Shown here: one piece after another, positions 48,637 through 57,227 of the stretch
Position numbering within the stretch: the first letter of the stretch is position 1
Layout of the letters: each line of letters begins with the position of its first letter
Source: Stentor roeselii
Lineage: Eukaryota; Ciliophora; Heterotrichea; Heterotrichida; Stentoridae
DNA: 64,000 nt
Direction: 5' to 3'
NCBI GenBank assembly: GCA_006503475.1
Contig: RSEH01000055.1
Span: forward strand, 119,050-183,049
The notes under the pieces: generated by a model
What the model was told of the DNA's origin: nothing
The model's database searches: none
What the model saw: the letters and a program-made list of their open reading frames with translations, nothing else
Program-made: the position numbers and the translations under genes

Positions 48637-49628
48637 TTATAGACATTATTCTGTGAAAATAATTCCTGGCATTATGATGAAATGATAGAATATTTAAGAT
48701 GATGTAGTATTTATAATTAAAAGTTGTAGTTTTTTTTGTAAGAATTTGCATTTGTTTTGAAATCATTTTGAGTTTCAAAGACTTATAATCCAAGCTAACT
48801 CAAAAGAAATATATGTGATTTAAATTATAAAAAATATAAAAGATGTTTACTATATATCGAATAGCATAAATAAATATTTTAATCTATACCCGAGATTGTA
48901 ATGTTTATGTAAGAATTATTTTTAAGGTCTTCTTAAAGAATTTTTTTTTATTAGGTGTATTTGAGTGTAAGCATAATATTATAGAAAATGATTGATCACT
49001 ATTCTAAATTAGTGTATATTAAGTGATTTACTACTTCTTTGTCAATAAACCTGAGCTTCTTGATTCTCTCACTGTACATAGCAGCTAAAACTTTTTGAAA
49101 AAATCTTCAAATAATAATTACCCAGCATTCCAGAGTACTTCTATATAAATCATGCTATTATTTCATCTAGTACAATTTTTACAAGTTGTCCAATATGATG
49201 AGTAATATTCGATAAAAGTGAAATTTTAACGTCTTTATATTAAGCCCAGATTTGGCATATTTAATATGTCCCATCGGACTTCGTTTTGCATATTTTTGGA
49301 ACTGTGCAAAATCAACATAACCCAGAGATCTAGAGTATCATAAAAATTTAGTTCATGCTGCTCAACAATAATCTTCTATAAATAATCTGAAGCTTCAAAT
49401 CATTCAATAATGATATCAGTTTAGCTCAAATCTCTAACATAATTTATATAAAACTAAAAATTCTACTAAACAAAAACTAACATATTCAGGAACAACCTCC
49501 AACAATCACAACCCTCCAAATATCACCTAAAAAAACTTAATCAATTTTTCACCTTCTAAACCATTCTAAAAAACTAAATCCCAATCCTCATATTTTCTAA
49601 ATTCTTCAAAAAAAATTTAATATTTAAA
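48637..49628. other. Divergent intergenic region containing a gene relic
   Basis: About 1 kb, AT-rich. 48640-48960 shows nothing recognisable; 49010-49420 is a decayed duplicate of the gene to its left (see separate entry); 49440-49628 is the C/A-rich flank of the importin-like gene (CAACCTCCAACAATCAC). Confidence 0.6.
49010..49420 (-). pseudogene. Relic of a second copy of the Pro-rich zinc protein gene (N-terminal part)
   Basis: Collinear matches to 48220-48610: GCAGCTAAAACTTTTTGAAA (49080) versus GCAGCTAAAATCTTTTGAAA; AAATAATAATTA versus AAATAATAATTG; CCCATCGGACTTCGTTTTGC (49271) versus a CCATCTGACTTCTTTTTGC block; TTAGTTCATGCTGCTCAACA (49349) versus CTAAGCTCAGGTGGACTGA. Frames are broken by stops and indels, so it is a dead tandem duplicate. 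Confidence 0.8.
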
Positions 49629-51095
49629 ATGTCCAAAGTCCAAGAGAGAAGTGACACTTACCAAAAAATCAACTGGTCCTCATACAAGAAAAACCAGCAA
49701 CAATATCTAGTAGCATTGCGCCGGAGCAAAAGAATAGCAAACCTGCACAAAAAGCGTCACAGCGAATCATATACAACAGACCAGGTCCTCGAATCTGAAT
49801 GTGAAATGACGATTTCCCTACAAGACCTTTTAGGTCCATCAAGTATTTTAACAACAGAGTCCTTAGTCCTGATAATGCAAACACTAAAGACTTACCTAAT
49901 CAGCAACGAAATAATCCGCGTTGAGGAAGGTTTGACGACAGTGCGAAATTTAATGAACTACTCATCAGAATGTCTTAAATATCTGACAGACTTCAACATT
50001 TTCTTTTATGTTGTGAAGTTGCTAAGTCCTGTGAGTCCTGCAGGCATCTTGGAAAAGGCGGCCTGGATCATTTCGGATTACTTGGCAACTGAAGAAAGCA
50101 AGAAAATAGTAGACATAAACTTGGCTTGTTCTTTAATCACTTGTCTAACACCCGGGGACAGTTACATCAACCAGCACCTTCTTTGGGCTTTAGGAAACCT
50201 GGCAGCTGAAGAAGACTTTCAGCGAAGTCTAATCGAAAAAACTGGAATCATTGAAAGTCTTCCTCCATACATAGAAGGATTTTCCAAGACCATCGCCTGG
50301 CTCTTGTCAAATTTAACGAAAGGTGTTGAGCACATGAAGAAAGACCAGTTTCAATCCATATGCAATTACGTAAAACAGCTAGAAAACCAAACAGATTCAG
50401 AAATCAGGTCAGAAGTCACTGAAACCCTTGCAAATCTCAGTTCTGTCGACGACATAGAACTAGTCCAGCTAATCGTCGATGAAGGTCTAGTTCAAAGAGT
50501 AGTTCAAGACATGCATTCTGAAAACTTTTCATTAAGAACAGCCGGTTTGAAATTTCTAGGAAATATCTGTGCAGTGTCTCACGAACACACTCAGTTAGTC
50601 CTCAACCTTAACACCCTGGACCTTCTGAATCATTCAAGTTTTCTGAGTTCTTCACTTTCAAGTGACGTGATGTGGATTTTAAGCAACATCTCAGCAGGTA
50701 CTAAAAGTCAAATCACTAAATTGATAACTCATAAGATCTTCGAGTCACTTATCATGTCAATCGCTCACTATGATATGAAAACTAAGACACAAGCTGTGAT
50801 CGCTTTGAAGAATCTACTCAAGGCTGAAGAAAGCAGTAAAGAATTCCTGCTAAAGTTAGACGTTTTTAATGTCATCAGCGTCGCACTTCGCGAGACTGAC
50901 GCGGAATACTGCAGGGTGTTACTTGAAGTGTGTCATGTTTTATTTGGGGAGAAGGAGTGTCTTAAGTTAATTGAAGAGACTGGGTGCATTTATTCGCTTG
51001 ACTCGTTGTCGATGCATAAAAATAAAGTCATTTCGGAATCTGCTGAAGAAATCATTAATACTTTGACTGTGGTTAACAAGACTGAGGTACTTTAA
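49629..51095 (+). CDS. Divergent importin-alpha-like armadillo-repeat protein, second member
   Basis: 488 residues with an IBB-like N-terminus (YLVALRRSKRIANLHKKRHSE) and about nine armadillo repeats: LEKAAWIISDYLA, NQHLLWALGNLAAEE, SKTIAWLLSNLTKG, SSDVMWILSNISAG, TKTQAVIALKNLLK. Here the Trp-x-Leu-x-Asn signature is kept in several repeats, better than in the member at 13336, so NLS binding is more plausible. It ends 18 bp from the convergent PP2C gene. Confidence 0.88.
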   Translation: MSKVQERSDTYQKINWSSYKKNQQQYLVALRRSKRIANLHKKRHSESYTTDQVLESECEMTISLQDLLGPSSILTTESLVLIMQTLKTYLISNEIIRVEEGLTTVRNLMNYSSECLKYLTDFNIFFYVVKLLSPVSPAGILEKAAWIISDYLATEESKKIVDINLACSLITCLTPGDSYINQHLLWALGNLAAEEDFQRSLIEKTGIIESLPPYIEGFSKTIAWLLSNLTKGVEHMKKDQFQSICNYVKQLENQTDSEIRSEVTETLANLSSVDDIELVQLIVDEGLVQRVVQDMHSENFSLRTAGLKFLGNICAVSHEHTQLVLNLNTLDLLNHSSFLSSSLSSDVMWILSNISAGTKSQITKLITHKIFESLIMSIAHYDMKTKTQAVIALKNLLKAEESSKEFLLKLDVFNVISVALRETDAEYCRVLLEVCHVLFGEKECLKLIEETGCIYSLDSLSMHKNKVISESAEEIINTLTVVNKTEVL

Positions 51096-51113
51096 GGTTA
51101 TCTTTATTCAAGA

Positions 51114-52355
51114 CTAGTCTAACTGGATTCCTGTTGTTTGGTCGGATATGGAAGAGTCTATTGCTAGACTTTGGAAGGCTTTTGTGTTTCGCTCTCTTTG
51201 CTTGGATTTGAATGTTGAGTGGATGTCTTCTAGATCGATTATTATGCAGGATATGTCGTCGATCATCACGTCTTCTTTCTCGATCACTTCGCACCAACGG
51301 TATCGCGCTTCTTCGCATAATAAACGTGCGATGCTTGAGTTGTCTGGTCTTGCAGGGTAGAGGTTGGAGGAATTACTGCAGTCTTTTTTTAGCGAGTCAA
51401 CGAAATTTATTACTTCGATGTTTTCCATCACATCCCAAACCCCATCACTAGCAATAACAATAAACAAATCCTGCTGATACAAAGGAAAATCATGTATAAT
51501 AGGTGTAGCAATAACTCCAATCCTCTTCGCAATTCTATCCCCAATAGACCTCGACATAGCAAGTCCAGGGTGGTCTTTTCTAGGAAGCCAAACGCGATAA
51601 GGTCCGATTTTTTTTCCAAAATGATCAGTGACCTGTTCAACGATTCCTCCAGCTGCCTGAATCCTTTCAAACTCTTCCTCATGATTAGGTTTCTGGTCAG
51701 TAGTCAAAGGAACCGGTTTCAAATGTCTACGATTTTGAACCTTTTTAAAATACTTCCCAGTGCGATCAGGTCCTTTTATTTCCTGATCGTTCATAGTGGC
51801 AATAACCGCCCTGGAATCTCCAAGACTTGCAGAAAAAACATTATTTTGACTGACTAAAACAGCGACAGCAGTAGTTCCAGCCATGTCATCTTTAATCTTT
51901 CCTCTTCTTAACTTTTCATCACATTTATGCATCATTCTAGTCAAAGTTTCCGCAGGACTTGTAAGGAGTTCATCTTGGTTCTTTAAGTAAAACTTTGAAA
52001 CGAAACTTGTGCAAAATCGAGAAATTTCCTGACCTTCCTTCCCATGACCATCGAAAAGGGTGCAGAGTAAAAACTCTTCATTCATGATGAAAAAGTAGTC
52101 GTCTTGACAGTCTTTCTCGATTTCGCCTCGAGGGTCGATGCCAGGAAGGACACATCCGGTGATTTTTACATGTTTAGTTCCGATGAATCCAGAACTAGCT
52201 TCAATTTTAATAGGACTCGTGTTTTGCAAGACGACTTTATCAGTCCCATCGACTTTTCCATGAAAGTTCTTGACCAATATAGATAAAGTAAGAGTCTTCA
52301 GGTATTCAATAGTCTGGTCTTGGAGGTCTTCTTGTTTGTTGCAGCAATTTCCCAT
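51114..52355 (-). CDS. PP2C-type protein phosphatase, probably N-myristoylated
   Basis: 413 residues. MGNCCNKQ gives a myristoylation Gly2 followed by two palmitoylatable Cys, so it is likely membrane-bound. The PP2C (PPM) fold shows FDGHG (101-105, metal Asp102), AGTTAVAVLVSQNNVFSASLGDSRAVI, LTTDQKPNHEEEFERIQAAGG, LAMSRSIGD, VIASDGVWDVM and a late DDISCIII (usually 'DDxTxIV'). It removes phosphate from Ser/Thr using Mn/Mg. The motif 1 region reads EKDCQDDYF instead of the common RxxNEDS-type sequence. The C-terminal 40 residues are a polar tail. It is 45 bp from the divergent lipase start. Confidence 0.94.
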   Translation of the reverse strand: MGNCCNKQEDLQDQTIEYLKTLTLSILVKNFHGKVDGTDKVVLQNTSPIKIEASSGFIGTKHVKITGCVLPGIDPRGEIEKDCQDDYFFIMNEEFLLCTLFDGHGKEGQEISRFCTSFVSKFYLKNQDELLTSPAETLTRMMHKCDEKLRRGKIKDDMAGTTAVAVLVSQNNVFSASLGDSRAVIATMNDQEIKGPDRTGKYFKKVQNRRHLKPVPLTTDQKPNHEEEFERIQAAGGIVEQVTDHFGKKIGPYRVWLPRKDHPGLAMSRSIGDRIAKRIGVIATPIIHDFPLYQQDLFIVIASDGVWDVMENIEVINFVDSLKKDCSNSSNLYPARPDNSSIARLLCEEARYRWCEVIEKEDVMIDDISCIIIDLEDIHSTFKSKQRERNTKAFQSLAIDSSISDQTTGIQLD

Positions 52356-52400
52356 AAAAATGCAATAATCTAGCTGGACCTGCTGAGGAGAACAATATAA

Positions 52401-53579
52401 ATGGTGATGTCTTTATTGTTGTTAGTTTCTGTCGCCCAAGCATTGGACCCTGATGCTTTGAGGTCCTTTGGGCAGGTCTGTGAAGCTCATGGGTACTCGT
52501 TTGAAGCGCATAATGTGACCACTGCTGACGGGTACATCTTGACGCTTTATAGAATTCCATCGAAAAAAGGAGTGCCTTATAAACCAGGCAGTCCTGTCGT
52601 CTTCCTGCAGCATGGGTTGATTGACTTGGCAGATACTTGGATTATGAACAGGCCTTCTCCTGGGTTTTTATTTGCTGATGCTGGGTATGATGTCTGGTTT
52701 GGAAACTCCAGAGGGTCTTTTCATTCACTTGGACATGTCAAGTGGAACTCTAAGACTGACCCGCAGTACTGGCAGTTCACTTGGCAACATATGGCGGATT
52801 TTGATATACCCGCTGTTATTCCTTTTGTTTTGCAACAGACTAATCAAGCGAAGTTGACTTATGTTGGACATTCTCAAGGGACTTTGCAGATGTTCTGTCA
52901 TTTGACTACCAACCCCAGTTTCATAAACAACCTAAACCTTTTCATAGCCCTAGCTCCAATCGGTACAGTCCGAACCTTAGACATCACATTTTTCAAGCTA
53001 GTAAAAGAAATTCCCCTAATGAAAGCCCTTGAAGACAACGGAGTATATGAGTTTCTTCCAAATCCATCTGATAATCTTCTATTTTACGAGGTATGCCACA
53101 CTTTCGGTTCCGTATGCGACGAGATAATCGGTTTCTTCGCTGATTTGCAAGTTCAAAGCGACAACCTTGAACTTTTCCCAACAATAATGGCACATGAGCC
53201 AGGCGGGACAAGTACTTTAAACATGCAGCACTGGCAGCAGATGACAGACTATTGGTCTAACAAAGTGCAAAAGTTTGACTACGGAAAAGAGGGAAACATG
53301 GCGAATTACGGCCAGACTACTCCGCCTCTTTATGATTACACTAAAATCCCTGGACCCGTTGCTTTGTTTACTGGATCTGATGATAGACTTGGAGACCCCA
53401 AAGATGAGGTCTGGCTTGAAGCTACTATTCCTGCTAAAAGCGTAGTTTATAAGACAGAACTTCAGGGATTTGGACATATGACTTTTCTTTGGGGGAATAC
53501 TACTTCGATGAATTACTTCCAGCAGGTTTTGAACCTGGCTAACCAGTATAAGACTAGTTTTAGAGGTGAAGTAGAGTAA
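52401..53579 (+). CDS. Acid lipase (lysosomal acid/gastric lipase family), copy 1
   Basis: 392 residues with a signal peptide (MVMSLLLLVSVAQA). The lipase-associated N-terminal motif (HGYSFEAHNVTTADGYILTLYRIP) precedes the alpha/beta hydrolase: LQHGL oxyanion loop (69-73), GNSRG, nucleophile Ser158 in GHSQG, Asp328 (GSDDRLGDP) and His359 (GHMTFLWG). The spacing equals that of gastric and lysosomal acid lipases, which hydrolyse triacylglycerols and sterol esters. Expected in food vacuoles/lysosomes or secreted. A tandem paralogue follows 43 bp on. Confidence 0.95.
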   Translation: MVMSLLLLVSVAQALDPDALRSFGQVCEAHGYSFEAHNVTTADGYILTLYRIPSKKGVPYKPGSPVVFLQHGLIDLADTWIMNRPSPGFLFADAGYDVWFGNSRGSFHSLGHVKWNSKTDPQYWQFTWQHMADFDIPAVIPFVLQQTNQAKLTYVGHSQGTLQMFCHLTTNPSFINNLNLFIALAPIGTVRTLDITFFKLVKEIPLMKALEDNGVYEFLPNPSDNLLFYEVCHTFGSVCDEIIGFFADLQVQSDNLELFPTIMAHEPGGTSTLNMQHWQQMTDYWSNKVQKFDYGKEGNMANYGQTTPPLYDYTKIPGPVALFTGSDDRLGDPKDEVWLEATIPAKSVVYKTELQGFGHMTFLWGNTTSMNYFQQVLNLANQYKTSFRGEVE

Positions 53580-53622
53580 TTAGGAATTATAAGGTTTGGA
53601 AGCCACATAATTATAGTTAAAA

Positions 53623-54780
53623 ATGATTGTGGTTTTTATTCTTGGAATCCTATTTGCTCAAAGTCTTGACCCTGATGCTCTAAGGACCTTTGGGCAGGTC
53701 TGCGAAGCTCACGGTTATTCATTTGAAGCTCACAACGTGACCACATCAGATGGTTACATATTAACCCTCTTCCGAATCCCATCCAAAAAAGGAACACCTT
53801 ACGTTCCAGGCACTCCCGTAGTTTTCATGCAACACGGACTCATCGACTTGGCAGACACTTTCATAATGGACCGTCCAAGTCCAGGTTTTTTATTCGCAGA
53901 TGCCGGTTTTGACGTCTGGTTCGGAAACTCACGAGGATCCTTCCATTCCCTTGGGCATGTGAAGTGGAACAGTGCAAGTGATCCTCAATACTGGCAGTTC
54001 ACTTGGCAGCATATGGCGGATTATGACATTCCTGCAATGATTCCTTTTGTTTTGCAGCAAACTAAGCAAAATAAATTGACTTATGTTGGACATTCACAAG
54101 GAACTCTTCAGATGTTTGCTCATTTGGCAGATGACCCGAGTTTTATGAAGTTTTTGAATGTTTTTATTGCACTTGCACCTGTCGGCACTGTTAGACATCT
54201 TGATATTAGTTTTTTTGGAATTTTAAAGGAAATTCCTTTGATGAAGGCTTTGGAGGATCGAGGGGTTTATGAGTTTTTACCGAATCCTAAGCATAACTTG
54301 GTTTTTTATGAAGTTTGTCATAGTTTTGGAGCGGTTTGTGATGGAATTATTGGATTTTTTGCGGATGTTCAGGTTGGTAGTGATAATCTTGAAATGATTC
54401 CGACGATTATGGCTCATGAGCCAGGCGGTACAAGCACCTTAAACATGCAGCACTGGCAACAAATGACAAACTACTGGTCATCAAAAGTCCAAAAATTCGA
54501 CTACGGAAGCGAAGGAAACCTTGCAAACTACGGTCAAACCCTTCCCCCCCACTACGACTTCTCTAAAATTCCCGGCCCAATAGCACTATTCACTGGAAGC
54601 GACGACAAACTAGCCGACCCAAAAGACGTATCATGGTTAGAATCAATTCTTCCAAGCCAAAGCATTTCATTTAAAGCCAACTTTCCATCATTCGGCCACG
54701 CGACCTTTATCTGGGGCAACCTTACATCAATGCAATACATGCAACAAGTGATAAATCTAGCAAAAAATTACAAGTCTTAA
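53623..54780 (+). CDS. Acid lipase (lysosomal acid/gastric lipase family), copy 2
   Basis: 385 residues, highly similar along its length to copy 1, with the same numbering for the first 160 residues (Ser158 in GHSQG), GSDDKLADP (closer to the family's 'xxLADP') and GHATFIWG. The signal peptide is MIVVFILGILFAQS. Product and role as for copy 1. Synonymous codon use varies along the gene (T/A-ending codons at about 54040-54400, C/A-ending elsewhere). The stop is 7 bp from that of the convergent RING gene. Confidence 0.95.
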   Translation: MIVVFILGILFAQSLDPDALRTFGQVCEAHGYSFEAHNVTTSDGYILTLFRIPSKKGTPYVPGTPVVFMQHGLIDLADTFIMDRPSPGFLFADAGFDVWFGNSRGSFHSLGHVKWNSASDPQYWQFTWQHMADYDIPAMIPFVLQQTKQNKLTYVGHSQGTLQMFAHLADDPSFMKFLNVFIALAPVGTVRHLDISFFGILKEIPLMKALEDRGVYEFLPNPKHNLVFYEVCHSFGAVCDGIIGFFADVQVGSDNLEMIPTIMAHEPGGTSTLNMQHWQQMTNYWSSKVQKFDYGSEGNLANYGQTLPPHYDFSKIPGPIALFTGSDDKLADPKDVSWLESILPSQSISFKANFPSFGHATFIWGNLTSMQYMQQVINLAKNYKS

Positions 54781-54787
54781 TTTTACC

Positions 54788-55339
54788 TTATTCTAAAAAG
54801 TCATCTAAAGTCTTCTGAAAAAACGATTTTTCAATTAATTTACTTTTTCCTTTCTTCACTTCTTTCGGAGAATCACTTAAAATCCTCTTTGCAAGTTTAG
54901 GAAAATCTTGATAAAGAGTAGTGATTAGGCTTATACAAGGAGTGAAATTTTCTTCTTCATCTTTTGAGTACTTCGGAAGCAAGTCAAGGATTTTCTTTTC
55001 AGCTCGACTTGGGCTGAAGGTGCAAAGAGCTTCATGAGTCTCCAGCTGGCGAAGGGGTCCAGTCCAGGGACAATTAATGAATTTGCAGAAAACTTCAAGA
55101 TTTTGAATTTCTTCTTCGAGATTTTTTGATTCTTTCAGTTCTGACTTGTTGATTTTCTTCCTGCATAAAGGACATTCTTTACCGTTATTGATCCAGTTTG
55201 ATATACAATCATGGCAAAAACTGTGTTTGCAGTTTAGAATTATTGGAGTGGATAAGATCTCGATACAGATTGAACAACTTAAACGGTCTGGGATTTTTTT
55301 CTTTTTGGTGAAGAGAAGGTCTTTTCTTGATTTTGACAT
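54788..55339 (-). CDS. RING finger protein (C3HC4), probable E3 ubiquitin ligase
   Basis: 183 residues. The RING at 22-59 has C22-C25, C37-H39, C42-C45 and C56-C59 (CSICIEIL ... CKHSFCHDC ... CPLC), the classical C3HC4 set, suggesting an E3 that recruits an E2. About 85-110 (VFCKFINCPWTGPLRQLETHEALC) resembles a TRAF-type/SIAH-like zinc finger (CxxxxC...HxxxC). The rest is basic helix. RING plus TRAF-type finger suggests a small TRAF/LNX-like ligase; the target is unknown. Confidence 0.9.
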   Translation of the reverse strand: MSKSRKDLLFTKKKKIPDRLSCSICIEILSTPIILNCKHSFCHDCISNWINNGKECPLCRKKINKSELKESKNLEEEIQNLEVFCKFINCPWTGPLRQLETHEALCTFSPSRAEKKILDLLPKYSKDEEENFTPCISLITTLYQDFPKLAKRILSDSPKEVKKGKSKLIEKSFFQKTLDDFLE

Positions 55340-55382
55340 TTATTTAGGGGGTTTAGAAGGATTTTTTTTGGTTATTAGCTTA

Positions 55383-55571
55383 TTAGATGGAGAGCTTTTC
55401 GTAGAGGGATTGCTTTTGAATATGACGCTCGGATTGGTCTCTTTCCTGTTCTCGTCGAGATATTTCTCGCGTGTATTTGTTTTGGTAGAGCCCAAGCACT
55501 TCAGAAAGGACTTCACCCCAGAACAGACTTTCTTCAGATACCCATGCAAATAAGTTTTGCAGTCTTTCCAT
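55383..55571 (-). CDS. Possible small helical protein, 62 aa
   Basis: The ATG follows an AT-rich leader (AATTAATAA), 22 bp after the stop of the upstream gene, and the stop is 43 bp before the RING gene. The product is amphipathic and charged (LQNLFAWVSEES; REISRREQERDQSERHIQKQ), consistent with a helix. An alternative frame (55340-55549, 69 codons, Ser/Lys/Pro-rich) overlaps and is less protein-like. I favour the 62-residue frame; no family is known. Confidence 0.5.
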   Translation of the reverse strand: MERLQNLFAWVSEESLFWGEVLSEVLGLYQNKYTREISRREQERDQSERHIQKQSLYEKLSI

Positions 55572-55593
55572 TTATTAATTAACTAGTTTATAA

Positions 55594-57045
55594 TCAAGTG
55601 AGAGCTGGATTCAAGTCCTGTATGAGATTGAGAGACATTCTTTCAAAAGTCCTAAGCTGCTGCTCTAAAGACTTCGATGATTCTTTCGCGTTCAACATTT
55701 CATTTTTCGAGTAATTTTTCATATTTTCAACATCTTCCTCCTGTTTACTTAATAAATTAAACTCCGCTTCCAGCTGTTCCTTAGACTTAGAAATATTTTC
55801 ACTTTGCGCATGAAGTTTAAGTGAAAGTTTATGCATATTCTGCATTTCAGCTTCAAGTGTAGCCCTTTGAATTTCAATAATATTTTTATTTTTAAGTAGT
55901 TCATCAATTGCAAGGTTAATATCAATTTCTCTATTTTCAACAATATTCGTATTTTGCCTCAATTTTTCCTCAAAAACCAGATTTTCCCTTTTTTTCTCTT
56001 CAAGTTTATCCCTTTTTTCACTGAGCTGTCTTCGTTCAATGTTGATCATCTTAAGAGTTTCTTCATGTTTTAAAATAAGTAGTTCTTCAAAGTCCTCCAG
56101 TTCCTTAAGCCTCGAACCAACACCTTTATTGACCTGTTCTCTTCTTTTTTCCAGATCATCCTGCATGACCTTTATTTTATGAGCTTCTTTTAAAGTTTCT
56201 TGTTTTTTTTCATTAATTTCCGCTTTGATGACAAGATAAATTGAATGAACATTTTGAATCTCTTGTCTTACTTTCGCCTTTTCAAGTTCATAATACTCTC
56301 TCATTTCATTTTCCTGTTTTTTGAATGAGTCAAGATTTTCCTGAACATCAAGAAGTTCTCTTTCAAGTTTCTGTTCTCGATCAAAAATCGACTTTTCTCG
56401 TTCATTCAAATCTTTTTCTTGTTTCTCGTATTTTAAAGCTTTATGAAGTTCCATGTCTTCCTTGTTTCTCACTAACTCTTGAGAGATGCCGTCAAGTAAG
56501 TTCGTGCTAAAGCCCAGGTTGTCTGAAATGGTCTGAATCTTTTCGAAGGAGTTTTTCACATTTTGAAGTTCAAGGAGTTGATCATCGTAGAGTTTTCGTG
56601 TTAGTTCAATTGTTTCTTGGTACTCTTTTTTTATATTTGTTAGAATTTTTTGGTTTTTTAAGAGAATTTTAGATTTTTCTTTTTCCAACTGTTTTTCTGT
56701 GAATTTTTTTATGTCTTTTATTTCGATTTCAAGTGAAGAGATCACTGGGTCTTCTGAAGGATTTAATGGACTTTTAGAGCGGGTTCGAGGTGAGTGGTAA
56801 GAGGACTCGGAATCTAGTTTGTAAATGTCTATTGAACTTTCTTCTGTGTGCTTTTTTGGCTTTGATGTGTGGGGCCGCACTTCGAATTCGTCGTATTCTT
56901 CGAATGAACTTTCACCGGGTTTTGAGGTTTTTGGTTTTTTGGGCTTTTTGGATTTTTTCTTTTTGGAGCTTGAGTTGGAGTGAGAAGATTTTGGAGTGGC
57001 TTCTGGATTTTCATTGAATTCGTCGAGTAAGTTATCAAATTCCAT
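55594..57045 (-). CDS. Long coiled-coil protein, possibly basal-body related (FBF1-like)
   Basis: 483 residues. The N-terminus (1-110) is Ser/Lys/Pro-rich and disordered, with a Lys-rich stretch (SSKKKKSKKPKKPKT). About 110-480 is continuous heptad coiled coil with many Glu/Lys/Gln. The layout, and the helix FSTNLLDGISQELVRNKEDM, recall FBF1, a transition-fibre protein of basal bodies, but coiled coils of similar composition are easily confused, so the name is tentative. Divergent from the TPR gene by 182 bp. Confidence 0.72.
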   Translation of the reverse strand: MEFDNLLDEFNENPEATPKSSHSNSSSKKKKSKKPKKPKTSKPGESSFEEYDEFEVRPHTSKPKKHTEESSIDIYKLDSESSYHSPRTRSKSPLNPSEDPVISSLEIEIKDIKKFTEKQLEKEKSKILLKNQKILTNIKKEYQETIELTRKLYDDQLLELQNVKNSFEKIQTISDNLGFSTNLLDGISQELVRNKEDMELHKALKYEKQEKDLNEREKSIFDREQKLERELLDVQENLDSFKKQENEMREYYELEKAKVRQEIQNVHSIYLVIKAEINEKKQETLKEAHKIKVMQDDLEKRREQVNKGVGSRLKELEDFEELLILKHEETLKMINIERRQLSEKRDKLEEKKRENLVFEEKLRQNTNIVENREIDINLAIDELLKNKNIIEIQRATLEAEMQNMHKLSLKLHAQSENISKSKEQLEAEFNLLSKQEEDVENMKNYSKNEMLNAKESSKSLEQQLRTFERMSLNLIQDLNPALT

Positions 57046-57227
57046 TTTTATATAGGATAGGATTTTTAGGGGTGAGGGTTTAAAAGATTTTTTTATTTTC
57101 TGTTAGGTTGTTAGGTTTATTTATAAGACGAATCAACAAATATGATTACTTTTAGTCCTGTATATCAAATTATTAAAAGTAAATCATCATCTGTAGCTCT
57201 AATTTACCAATCAGCTAAAACTCAACC

